DNA of 64,000 nucleotides, from contig CAVNZM010000008.1 in assembly GCA_963693365.1 (NCBI GenBank), positions 4,278,001 through 4,342,000 on the forward strand, in the 5' to 3' direction. The notes beneath the pieces were generated by a model. It was not told the DNA's origin. It saw only the letters and a program-made list of their open reading frames with translations, and did not search any database. Both the position numbers and the translations under genes were made by a program. Source of the stretch: Amoebidium appalachense (Eukaryota > Ichthyosporea). This document shows positions 49,448-64,000 of the stretch, in pieces. Each line of letters begins with the position of its first letter. Within the stretch, counting starts at the first letter, position 1.

Positions 49448-51710
49448 GAACATGAGAATGATGGTTTTGCCGCGGGTGCAAGTCATGATCATGTGGCTTC
49501 AACAAACTGATAGGAGATCGCAGAGTTTACCTGCAGGCGGTCACGAAAAACTGCAGCACTTTTCAACGCACGATAGGAAATCCAGAAAATGTGGACCATT
49601 TTTTGCTTCTAATGCCAAAATATTGCTGTTATTGTAATGCACGATCCTACAGTATTCAAGTTGAATTTGCGAGGTCGAACGTTGTGAATTGAATCGGTGA
49701 CGTGTTGGAGAGAATTGAAAGGCCGGATTGAGTGCATGGACTTCGTTGTTTTTCTGCGACTGTGCATAATCAACAAATACAAATAATTTAAATCTATACG
49801 CTAAGAAAGCTGCAAACGCACCTTTCCATAAATTTCGATCATCGTTATGTCGAAAAACAAAGTACTATGATGTGATTGTAACCACCGAGTGAGCCGAAAT
49901 AGATCCAGAGATAATGGTGTAATATGATTTGCGGATCTAGATAGCAACATATCAAACGGTTCGCCACAAGCGTGACTATTATCCAATTATGTGAAACCTA
50001 GTTTAGGTAAGCCAATCATCAGTTCGATCCCATTATAACCTTGCCAGCATAGACCGGTTTAGAAATGATTTTTCCAAATTCTGCCTAACCTTATATAGCA
50101 ACAATTCGAATCTTGTGATTGGTTGCGCCAAAAATAAGGGCCAAGGTAAGGGCCGCTCAGGCGGTGACAGGCCAAAATCTCAGACCGACAGCCTCTCAAA
50201 AGCAGTTAGGCCCCGATTTTACTTAGAAAGTTGGTTTTCGTCCATAAAAATTTTTTTTTAGGAAATAAAAAGACGCGCAAAAATGATATAAGCAGTCGGG
50301 GTGCTCCGACAACGCCTACATCGCTAAAATCATCAAAACCCGTCTTGCATAGCCTCTTACCACCTTGCCTCGAGGTCGATCGTCTATGATGAAATTATGG
50401 TTTTTGCCTGTTTTCGATATGAAATAGGTGCCGGACACCCCATGTTGCTTATACAAAAATTGCTTGTCGCTTTGTTTATCAAATTATTTTTAATGGAGCT
50501 AAACCCCTTTTCTATTCAAATTATTGATTTCAAGCATCATAAGCAGGATTTGGTATATGACCGCCAGGGCGATCATCAGCCCTTCATTTCGCCAGTTCGG
50601 CTGGCTGGATCTCCATAGAGCGAAGCAAACACATTGAGCTTCTCAGTTAGTAAATCTAAGTTGGTCTATAGATTGTTCACAAGTTCACAACCTGGAAACC
50701 AGTCTAAATCGCTTTATAATACTTGTGATGGTTTTAGGGATAGGCTTAGAATAGTATTTTTTAAAGCATGCATGACAACAGACACTCGTTTAGGATACGG
50801 TGCGAGCTCAAAGACTCTGCTGCGCGCCATGCATGCATATGTTTGAAAGGGCATAGTAAGATGGAAACAGGACGTACCTGTACACGTGAATTTACTTTTC
50901 CATCACGCTATCTCTTCAAACAGTCCCGTTACCCGTCAGATTATTTGTGGCTCGGAAGCCTGAGCTAAAGCCTGAAGAACACATGGCGTCGTAACTTGTG
51001 TGTTGTGCCCGTGCCCAATTTGCAGAATATTTGGCCAGACTTAGTACTGAAAGAAAATTAGTTTGGCCCCCCATCTTGCAAGGTCACGCTATAATTAGAT
51101 CGGTCATGATATATCCACAGGATTAATCATGCTTTGAGCAGGCGCAAAGACAATACTCGATTATATGAATCAGAGGTTAGAAAGAAGAAAAAAGAAGCAC
51201 GGTCTGATACATATTCCTACTTCCTACTTTCTTTAAGTTTATCATAGTATAGATGAAAAGTGTCCCTGGCCCACGTGTACGGCGGCGGCGCGGCGGTGCG
51301 GCCGTGCTCCTCGACTGTGATTGGTGTATTTTTCGCGCCTTTTCTCTGATTTGGTAATGATAAGCCCTTGTACAAGCGCGGCTCTCTGAACCCTACAGTA
51401 CAGATGCTCAGTTCCTCTGAGTTTGTTTTTCCTCCTACGTATACAGTCACTATATTCCTACTTTTTTTATTTTATAAAAACAAATATAGCTATACTACTG
51501 AGAATCAAAACGTAGTTATTCTGGCACCTTTCCTAGTACGCTTACTAAGCGCATAAACACTTTTGGGCAACCATCATCAACACACGAGCTTGGAGAGCTT
51601 TTCAACACACTCCCGAACACCTAGCAGAATATCATAGGCTAAGCATCACTAATAGTAGGTCACTTTTTGGTAGCATTTCAACATCCACCCCTCCCGTTTA
51701 ACCTTCCAAC
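49448..51710. other. Unique AT-rich spacer
   Basis: No long simple repeats and no protein-like ORF beyond about 75 codons. A TGATTGGTG box at about 51317-51326 lies 390 bases before the TXNDC9 start codon and may belong to its promoter. Confidence 0.45.
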
Positions 51711-51795
51711 ATGGACCAGTCAATAGCCACACAGGTCATTCTACAGTCCGTCGAAAATGCTATCGACCAAGAGATAGAGGTCGGCCCTCCCTCCG

Positions 51796-51830
<35 letters not shown>

Positions 51831-52033
51831 CCGTCCACCCCTCTACCCGTCCACATCCCCCTCCCTCCATCCCACTCTCTGTCCGGCCCCCGCCCGCGTC
51901 TCTCTCTCTCTTCCCTCCTCTCTCCACTTTCTCTCTCTCCCTCCCAGCCCCCCCCCCCCCCTCGCGCCTCTCCCTCCCCCCTATACACTATCTCTCCCCG
52001 TCTTCCCCCCCCTCTCTCTCTCACCCCTCTCCC

Positions 52034-52070
<37 letters not shown>

Positions 52071-52107
52071 TTCCGCCGCCGCTTTCCCTCTCCCTCTCTC
52101 ACGCCCC

Positions 52108-52139
<32 letters not shown>

Positions 52140-53159
52140 TTCCCCTCCCCCCCTGTCCTCTGTGTCCCCTCTTCCCCCCTCTCCTAGTCTTCTCACACAT
52201 CACCCCACACCACTCCCCGTTCCTGCTCACGTCTCCCCCCCCCCCCCTCCCCCCCCCTCTTTTGCACTCGACTTCTTTCTAAATCACTTCAGCTCCACCT
52301 CCTAACCAATACAGTTCTAACGTTGCTTCCCCCCCACTCCCACCGCCGCTGTTAATCATCCTACCTCTGGCCTCTCCTCAGCTCCCTACCTCAAGGAGCC
52401 ATAGGCTCACTTACACACGCACATATACACACACGGTCGTCCACGTACACACGTGTGCATGTGCACAGGTATGCATACACGTACACACGAGATCACACAC
52501 AGGTGCATACGTGCGCACACATACATGGTCCAGTAAGGACATCCGCACTTCCCGGCCAACCACATACACAGGAAATCACATTATACAAGCCCTAACATAC
52601 ACGCGAACACCACAGTAACACACATATGTACGCGCGCATACACGCAAGCACCACGCACGTACGTACACACACGTACACACACACACACTCACACACACAC
52701 ACAAAATCAAACACGCACAAAGACCCAAACAAGTTACTCCTCCCCTCCCCACCGTCACGCACTATGGCATTCAGTGGTCCTTTCTCCCCTCCGCCCTCTC
52801 CCCCTTCCCCCCTCACTCCCTCCCCCCTCCCTCCACCCCTCATCCCGTCCCCCCTACCTCCGTTGCCCCCTCTCTTCCTCCAACCCCCTCCCCCTGGCCC
52901 AACCCCGCCCCCCTCCAATTTTCCTTCTTTCCCCCCCCCTTCCCCCTTCCCCCTGCTTCCCAGCTTCTTTCCCTCCGGATACTGCAACCCGATCCCACCT
53001 CCCCCTGTTCTTCGCTCCCTCTCACCCTTTCCTACCACTCTTTCCCTCACTGCCCCAAAGATGCCTACCACACCACCGAGTGACCCTATCCCACATACAC
53101 GTTTCGTGTCTCCCCCCTCCCCCCCCCCCCCCCCCCCCCCCTCTTCCCCTCCCCCCACC

Positions 53160-53197
<38 letters not shown>

Positions 53198-53700
53198 GGC
53201 CAATAGTTTTAGGCAACCGAAAACCCAAACACGATATTTGGATGAAATGATAAGCAAAGTAGAAATGAGGAATCTATGGCTAAATATTATGAATGAAAAA
53301 AACAGAAACTTGACAATCTCGGTGGAGATGACTTGGATGCCATCCGAAGGAAGCGACTGCAGGAACTAAGGGCGCGTGAGGAGGAGAAGAGGAACTGGTG
53401 TGTGTGTGTGCGTGAGTGCGTGTTCGTGTGTGGACACGTGCAGGTGTGTTCAGTATATGCGTGAGTGATGGGAAAGGAAGGAGTATGGTGCATGTGTGTG
53501 TGTGTGTATGTGTGTGGTGGTGGAGGTGGTGGTGGTGGTGGTGGTGGGGGGGGTGGGGGGGGGGAGAGAGGGGGGGGGGGAGGAGAGAGAGCGAGAGAGG
53601 GAGAGGGGTACAAAGACAGGCAGGGAGAACGGGGTTCGAAACCATCCCCCCCCCCCCCCCCTCTCTCTCTCTCCCTCTGTGTGTGTGTGTATGTGTGTAT

Positions 53701-53747
<47 letters not shown>

Positions 53748-54152
53748 GTGTGCGCGCGCGCATGTTAACAGATGCTCATGCATGCACTTTTTCAGGGGCT
53801 CCAACGACCACGGACGGCTGACAGAAATTAATAACGGTAAGCTGTACCCTCCCCTCCTCCCTCCCTCCCTCCCCCTACCCCCCTCCCTCCGTCTCTTTCA
53901 CCCTCCCCAATATACTACCCCCCCTCCCCACACCGTCCCCCCAATCCCCCCGATGGAAGCTCGGGTACTGTAGATGCCCCCCTCCCCCCCTGAGGATGGG
54001 CTCTGCTTATTAACCATACTCTTTATGTGTGGCTGGCACTCTGCATCGTGTTCTCCGTTGTTAATGTGTACCTCCTTTCCCTCACCCTCCTCCCTCCCCC
54101 CCCCCCCCCCCCCCCCTCCTTCCCACCCCACGATACACACACACACACACTC

Positions 54153-54191
<39 letters not shown>

Positions 54192-54606
54192 TTACCCCCC
54201 TGCCCACCCCGGGGTCACCAAATAAATAAAAAATATAGAGAAGGAGTTTTTCGACGCTGCGAAAAAGAGTCGTCGTATCGTTGTGCTATTCTTCCGGCCG
54301 GGGTCTGAGGTTTGTGACGTCATGAGCCAACACTGCCAGCGATTGGCTGAAAATCACACGGAGACACGGTTTATCAAGGTACGCACGTGTAGTTTCTAAT
54401 GATTACAGATGGTGGTTAGAGCTGGTCCATGGTGCTTGCAAGAGTGTATTGGAATTTCTGTGTTAGAAGGGGCCGAGATGGAAATGGTGGCGGTGGCGAG
54501 GTGTGTGTATGTGTGTGTTTGTGTGTATGCACGCCACACGTGTGCGTGCATGCGTGATGTGTGCGTGTGTGTGTGTATTTGTGTGTGTGTGTGTGTGTGT
54601 GTGACT

Positions 54607-54684
<78 letters not shown>

Positions 54685-54904
54685 ATGCGTCCTCCCCTAT
54701 ATAGAAGCCCCCACCCTCCCCCTTCCCCCTCCCCCCCCCTCCCTCCCCCCCCCCCCCCCCCCCCCCCTCTGCCACCGCCGCCCCAGCCGCTGAAGATGGG
54801 CTGCATTTATGGGACATTGTTTTAGTTTTTGAATTCTTGCATGACTCAACTCTCTTTTGCCTGAGATCTTTATACTTCGTACTGTGCAACACATCATAAA
54901 GCCT

Positions 54905-54937
<33 letters not shown>

Positions 54938-55065
54938 TGCATTCCCCCACCATCATCACTGCTACGACCATGCATGCCAACAGACACAGGCACACATGCA
55001 GTATCCACACCTACACCCGCGCAAACACACACACACATGCACACACACATGCATCCACACACAAC

Positions 55066-55145
<80 letters not shown>

Positions 55146-55205
55146 TACACACACACACATGCATCCACACACACCCAAGCACAAACACACACGCAAACAC
55201 ACACA

Positions 55206-55247
<42 letters not shown>

Positions 55248-55663
55248 AAATGCAGAAAAGAGTCCGTTTCTTGTGCAGCGACTTAAACTGTGGATGATGC
55301 CTACCATTGTGCTGGTGAGAGAGCAGCAGACAGAAAAACAGGTACGGTGCACACCACACGTACACACCACATGTGCACACGTACACACCACAAGTGCACA
55401 CGTACACACCACAAGTGCACACGTACACACCACAAGTGCACACGTACACGTGGACCACGCACATGTGCACCCCACACCTACACTCCACATGTACACGTGC
55501 ACACGTACACATCAAGTGTCCAAGTGGACACATCACACATGCACCCGCACATGTGCACACGTACATGTGCATGTGCACACGTCTTCATGCGGACACACAC
55601 ACCACTTTGAATTTGGTAGAGAAGACGGCAAGGGGAAGCCAAAGGGAACCCACGGGGAGGAGT

Positions 55664-55694
<31 letters not shown>

Positions 55695-55910
55695 AGGGTC
55701 TGATTTCCTCATGCCCTTGTCCAAGGTAGTAATACCTGCTGTCACGACGAGTGATCCCCCCCATCCCCACCCCCACCCCGCCGAACCACCACCATCACCA
55801 CCAAGAAAAGAAAACGAAGAAAGAAACGAAGAAAAGAAAAAGGAAAAAGAAGGGAAAACTACATAAACACACGCACATACACATACATATATTAAGCACC
55901 CACATGTGGG

Positions 55911-55975
<65 letters not shown>

Positions 55976-56290
55976 TTGTGGTGCTTACTCCCCCCCCCCC
56001 CCCCCCCCCTCCCTCCCCCCCCTTCCTGCTCGCCGGGTAAGTTGTGCTTCGCGCTGTGTACTGCATTCTGACCTCCCCCCCCCCCCTCCCCCCCTCCCCC
56101 CCCCTTCCCCCCCCTCTCTCTGTAGTACGTTGGATTGGATGCATTCGGTGGAGTAAACTTCGAGACTTCCGTGTTGGAGCGAAAGTTGATTGATGACGAC
56201 ATCATCGATGGGACGGGGGCCAAAACCCAAACTGGAGTCCGACAGTCGAGACTGACCAATTACAACGATGATGACCTGGATTGGGATTAG
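51711..56290 (+). CDS. TXNDC9: Thioredoxin domain-containing protein 9 / phosducin-like protein 3
   Basis: Six exons, 51711-51779, 53306-53397, 53796-53836, 54239-54378, 55246-55341 and 56126-56290, give 200 residues with every phase matching. The N-terminal helix is followed by LDNLGGDDLDAIRRKRLQEL, equivalent to the family's LDxxDEDELExLRxxRLxxL, then the HGRLTEI turn. The thioredoxin fold shows EFFDAAKKSRRIVVLFFRPG with a single Cys (SEVC) in place of CxxC, as in the family. NAEKSPFLVQRLKLWMMPT is the conserved LNxEKxPFLxxRLxIxxxPT block. The tail has YVGLDAFGG and an acidic end. The family modulates folding of actin and tubulin by the CCT chaperonin in the cytosol. Human TXNDC9 is slightly longer (about 226). 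The exon 1 donor (GAG|GTCGGC) is weak, but the protein alignment supports the join. Confidence 0.95.
53956..54090 (+). mobile_element. Short interspersed repeat, copy B
   Basis: It matches copy C (58910-59047) from CTCGGGTxCTGTxGATG through TGAGGATGGGCTCTGC and TGCATCGTGTT, with moderate divergence, and then runs into C-rich DNA. It lies in a TXNDC9 intron. Confidence 0.7.
54789..54900 (+). mobile_element. Short interspersed repeat, diverged copy E
   Basis: It begins GCTGAAGATGGGCTGC, contains TACTTCGTACTG and ends AACACATCATAAAGCCTT before a poly-C run. It shares its 3' part with the copy at 58361-58459. It lies in a TXNDC9 intron. Confidence 0.5.
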
Positions 56291-56914
56291 ACCTCACCTA
56301 ATCGTGGCAATCTCGATGAATGGAAGTTAATTGGTATGCGATTGACCAAGCTGGATTGGGATTAGACTTCGTGCAATTGCGATAATTGGAATCTGATCGG
56401 AATTCGATCTGCTCTTCAGTTGGAGATCAGTTGTGCATACGCCGTGACAGGTCGGAGCGACAATAAGATTGTGATGGAAATTTGAGGGATACTCTAGAAT
56501 AATCCCCCCGACAGGGCCGGCTCAATATTGAGATGGTGTCGGTGTCAACAAGGGCAGTCTGTGATTTCCCACATGTAGCACCTTTCCCACTTTAGAATAA
56601 ATCTGTATATCCTCCAGGTTATAATGTCTCGGTCATGAAATTTCAATGCTTGTAGCTTTTTATGCGCCTAGCCTGTGGCTGCGTGAATCTTGAGAACCAA
56701 ATATAGAGATTATTTTTGCCATACATGGGTTATCTATGTGTATGCATAGCTATCCAAAGTCGCCATAGTGCACATGCCTTCCATTTCATGTACCTGCCTT
56801 TCAAGTTGTTCTACATGTGGTGTATATTCGCATATCCCTTGCACCACGTGTGAGCTGAAGTGTATTTGGGTATGAATCCCTTTATGTGTGCATGTCTGTG
56901 TGTGTGTGTGTGTT

Positions 56915-56963
<49 letters not shown>

Positions 56964-56969
56964 CGTGAC

Positions 56970-57036
<67 letters not shown>

Positions 57037-57536
57037 CGCGACCACGTGTGTCTGTGTGTGTTTAAGTGTGTGCACGCGCATGTGTGTACATTGTGATATG
57101 GATGGTCATATTCTTTATATAGTGGTGTGTACGTGTGCCCTATACCTTTATACCTTAAACTGTGATGCATGGCCATATCTATGCCATATATGCCGGGACA
57201 CACAGGTCTTTTCACCGTATCTAAACATACATGCAGGGATCCATCACAGTCGGCGCAAGCCAAAGCTCTCATAAATTACTATGATATACCCCAAACCCGG
57301 TTCCAAAGCATATGTTAACCTATTATGCATCTCCCCCTAAACCAGTACTCCTATATATGTGAAAGTTGGAGCTCTTACTTGTTAAACAATATGTTTGTGT
57401 AATAGTCAACGCCGAATAAAGCAAATCAAATGTATGCTGCGTACATTTCAAATTGACAGTTCAGATGGTGTACTGGTGCGCTCTCAGACCTAGAACTGAA
57501 TCAACAAGTTTAACCCGAAATTTTTAAAACAAACCC

Positions 57537-57578
<42 letters not shown>

Positions 57579-57593
57579 ACCCACCCACCCAAG
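56291..57593. other. Spacer between TXNDC9 and the LRR gene
   Basis: Unique sequence, a (TG)n block at 56895-57060 containing two copies of GCCG(T/C)GACCACGTG, more unique AT-rich DNA, and poly-C at 57538-57578 directly before the first LRR exon seen. The upstream exon(s) of the LRR gene should lie here but were not recognised. Confidence 0.45.
56596..56601 (+). promoter_or_regulatory. Putative polyadenylation signal of TXNDC9
   Basis: AATAAA 306 nt after the stop codon in non-repetitive sequence. Confidence 0.4.
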
Positions 57594-61463
<3,870 letters not shown>

Positions 61464-62161
61464 AACCACCCTCCTCGTTACCCTATATGGTAAGGATTAA
61501 TTCAAATCAACTAAAACGAATGCTGCTGGTATGAGGTGCCTTTCTTTTTGTCTTTTGTTTTCCTTTTTTTTTTTTTTTTTTTTTTTTTGTGGTTGGGTAG
61601 GTGGGTGGTTGGGTGGGTGGGTGGGTGGGTGAGTGGGTGCGGAGGGGGGGGGGAGGGGGGGGGGGGGGGGGGGAGGGGGGGGCTTCTTCGTGTTTGCCTT
61701 TAGATATATATATTTATTTTCTCACGTATGATTGATTCCCACTCTTAGGCGCTTATAAAATGCGGGTACGGATTAGAATGCAAACGCAACAAGTAATGCC
61801 TACCATACCATACATGGTCACACCGTGTCGCGTGAAGTTCAAATGGATAAGCTCGGTCGGCATAGGAAGCTCGGTATTTTGCGTTTACAGCTTAAACTTT
61901 CCGACTATATGCATGTAACCATCGGATAGTACACATGTTTTATTGGTCTGTATACGGTATACTTGACCCGGGTCTGACACAAATAAAAATCTGCATATTC
62001 GTCATGGCCTGGCGTATGGATACAACATCCTCCCCCCCCCCCCCCCCCCCCCCCCCCCCACCCTCCAGTAGCTGCACACACAAGCGCATGCGCACAATCA
62101 GAGGTTCCACATGGATCAATGAAACGTTTCTCCTGGAACCCCTTGTTCTTGTTTATTCTTT

Positions 62162-62222
62162 ATTCCCCCCTCCCCCCTCCCCCCTCCCCCCCCCCCCCCC
62201 AAAAAAAAAAAAAAAAAAGTCA

Positions 62223-62300
<78 letters not shown>

Positions 62301-62408
62301 CCACCACCACCACGCGCGCGCACACACAACCACCACGCGCGCGTTCAGATGATCTCCCCCCTACCCCCCCCCCCCCCCCCAAAAAAAAAAAAAAAAAAAA
62401 AAAAAGTC

Positions 62409-62481
<73 letters not shown>

Positions 62482-62530
62482 CCACCACTACCACGCGCGC
62501 GCACACAAAACCAAAACGAGCGCGCGTTCA
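62162..62530. repeat. Tandemly duplicated compound repeat: poly-C, poly-A, GTCAA, (CA)n, ACC repeats, CGCGCG
   Basis: Two copies (about 62185-62355 and 62365-62530) share the order C-run, A-run, GTCAA(CA)n, ACCACCAC, CGCGCGCACACA and GCGCGCGTTCAGAT. The shared order shows that a unit of about 180 bases duplicated as a block. Confidence 0.75.
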
Positions 62531-62847
62531 GATCGATGATGTGAGATGAATGTGAGATGGTACCGTGGTCAGAGATGTGAGGCGTGAGTAGGTGGGACAC
62601 TTGGGCCAAGTACACGGTTCAGGTGCATCTTTAATAGTGCTGTCGTGTGAGGCCTTTGCTGTGGTTCCACTCCCTCTCGTACTCAGACTGTAACCGTGCG
62701 GTACTCAATCCGTCTGAGAGTGTGGGCGCACTGGGTATTTATACCTCTCGTGCAACCACTAATTGTTTAGCAATTAGGCACTCGTATGATAGATCCACAC
62801 ACTCGTAAGCGGCTCGGCACTATGTGCGGGTCCGTCTTCCAATGATC

Positions 62848-62896
<49 letters not shown>

Positions 62897-63297
62897 AAAA
62901 AAAAAAAAAAGACAAGAAAAAGAGTGGCCCTGCTACACCAATGACATAGTGTAGTTCTAAGTCTGACCACATATCACATGATGTATTTCCATACATATTC
63001 AAGCGTGTACGTGTGCCTGCATCAGGAAAAAACCGAATGGAATTGGTGTTGACACAGATTCTCATTAATACTTCAGTGTGCAGGCCTATTATAGGTGCAT
63101 AAGCATCTCGCTCCAATTGAAAGCTTACGTAAATCATTACATCTCCACCTATACTCCAATGGAAAGCAAACATAGATTCTTGCATCTACCTCTGTACTCT
63201 GTGGAGAAACCTGAGACCACACAAGGCCGTAACATATGAATCATCAATTGCAAACACACACATCATGCACACACGCACACACGTGTGTGAGCGCACG

Positions 63298-63348
63298 CAG
63301 GGCATGCTACACACACACAAAGAGGATGTGTGTGTGTAGCATGCCCTG
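63298..63348. repeat. Perfect 21-bp hairpin with 9-base loop
   Basis: 63298-63318 (starting CAGGGCATGCTACACAC) is the exact reverse complement of 63328-63348. The loop is AAAGAGGAT. This may be a short palindromic element or a precursor-like RNA stem. Confidence 0.85.
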
Positions 63349-63905
63349 TAATTAACACCTCTTCCTGGGTTATTCGGTTGTATGGGCCAACTGACCGTGT
63401 AATCGTCCGCCATGTTAGCTGTGTGCTTCTTTGACGCCCTTCCTTTCCCTAACTATTCTCCGTGCTACAGGCAGGCAAGGGGGAAAAGACCCTGTTGGCT
63501 TCTTAAAGTTCGATTTTTCGAAGAAACACAACAACGCCCGGACATCATAGCATCTACGCAGAGGAAAATCGGAGAAAAAACAACAACCCCAGCATGAGCT
63601 CAGTCACCGTGACTCACTGACAGGAGACATGACAGTCAGACGCTCGTCGATAGCTCCCTGGGAAACCTTGCATGCCCAAACAACACACACACACACCAGT
63701 TTAACCGGTCATGTATCGCCAAATGTAGTTTGATAGACCACATAATACCGCAACACACACACGTCACATTCACAACAGACACCCAGAAAGATAGCCTACC
63801 TGTAAATTACAACATCCTTGATTTTATACTAAACACGCGTAACTACGACCTGTTTATTAGATGTATTGATTGGCTTGAGAAACACATCACTACAAAATTA
63901 TAGCG

Positions 63906-63982
<77 letters not shown>

Positions 63983-64000
63983 CCAGCTGATACCGAGTGT

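Larger units (their letters stand above)
61464..64000. other. 3' flank without recognised genes
   Basis: T-run plus GGGT repeats at 61560-61685, unique DNA to 62030, C/A/(CA)n compound repeats at 62030-62530, unique DNA, a C-to-A compound at 62848-62911, unique DNA with a perfect hairpin at 63298-63348, and (CA)n at 63916-63980. No ORF above 75 codons is protein-like. Confidence 0.5.

Overview
This is nuclear DNA from a eukaryote. Genes carry many GT-AG introns, branch-site-like ACTAACC motifs and AATAAA signals, and the proteins have typical eukaryotic architectures: alpha-arrestin plus FYVE, tandem SH3, tropomodulin, TXNDC9 and a GPI-anchor signal. A tropomodulin homologue with this gene content and this heavy load of simple repeats suggests a unicellular holozoan such as an ichthyosporean, but that placement is inference. 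Introns and spacers are filled with (CA)n/(TG)n tracts, poly-C/poly-G runs of up to about 55 bases, and (CT)n or (AAT)n tracts. Most long ORFs in these tracts (His-Thr, Cys-Val, poly-Pro or poly-Gly) are not genes.

Layout: 1-663 (+), 3' exons of a RidA/UK114 protein. 2364-6990 (+), an eight-exon alpha-arrestin with a FYVE finger and a PPxY motif. 6991-11376, repeats and spacer. 11377-12280, two overlapping opposite-strand ORFs. 12281-15641, low-repeat spacer ending in a promoter-like stretch. 15642-20749 (+), a six-exon multi-pass membrane protein with two C-terminal SH3 domains. 22708-30990 (-), a tropomodulin homologue in small exons. 33090-38160 (+), a secreted or type I membrane lipocalin. 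38161-41878, spacer. 41879-45054 (+), a three-exon coiled-coil protein. 46309-47126 (+), a possible two-exon small protein. 48427-49281 (-), a two-exon GPI-anchored surface protein with a clear TATA/CCAAT promoter. 51711-56290 (+), six-exon TXNDC9 (phosducin-like 3). 57594-61463 (+), a leucine-rich-repeat gene with two reading-frame breaks. 61464-64000, repeats and a perfect 21-bp hairpin.

The genes do not form one pathway. Several concern the cell surface, endosomes and actin: arrestin/FYVE cargo sorting, membrane-SH3 signalling, pointed-end actin capping, a membrane lipocalin and a GPI protein.

The strongest leads for new biology are the arrestin-FYVE-PPxY protein, the multi-pass/tandem-SH3 protein (with two apparent GC-AG introns), the membrane-tethered lipocalin, the tropomodulin outside obvious animal context, and a short interspersed repeat whose copies lead into poly-C. 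Introns also show a strand bias, with C and CA runs mostly on the sense strand and (CA)n often running straight into the splice acceptor. Three reading-frame breaks sit at simple repeats, so uncorrected indels in the assembly are a live alternative to real gene decay.
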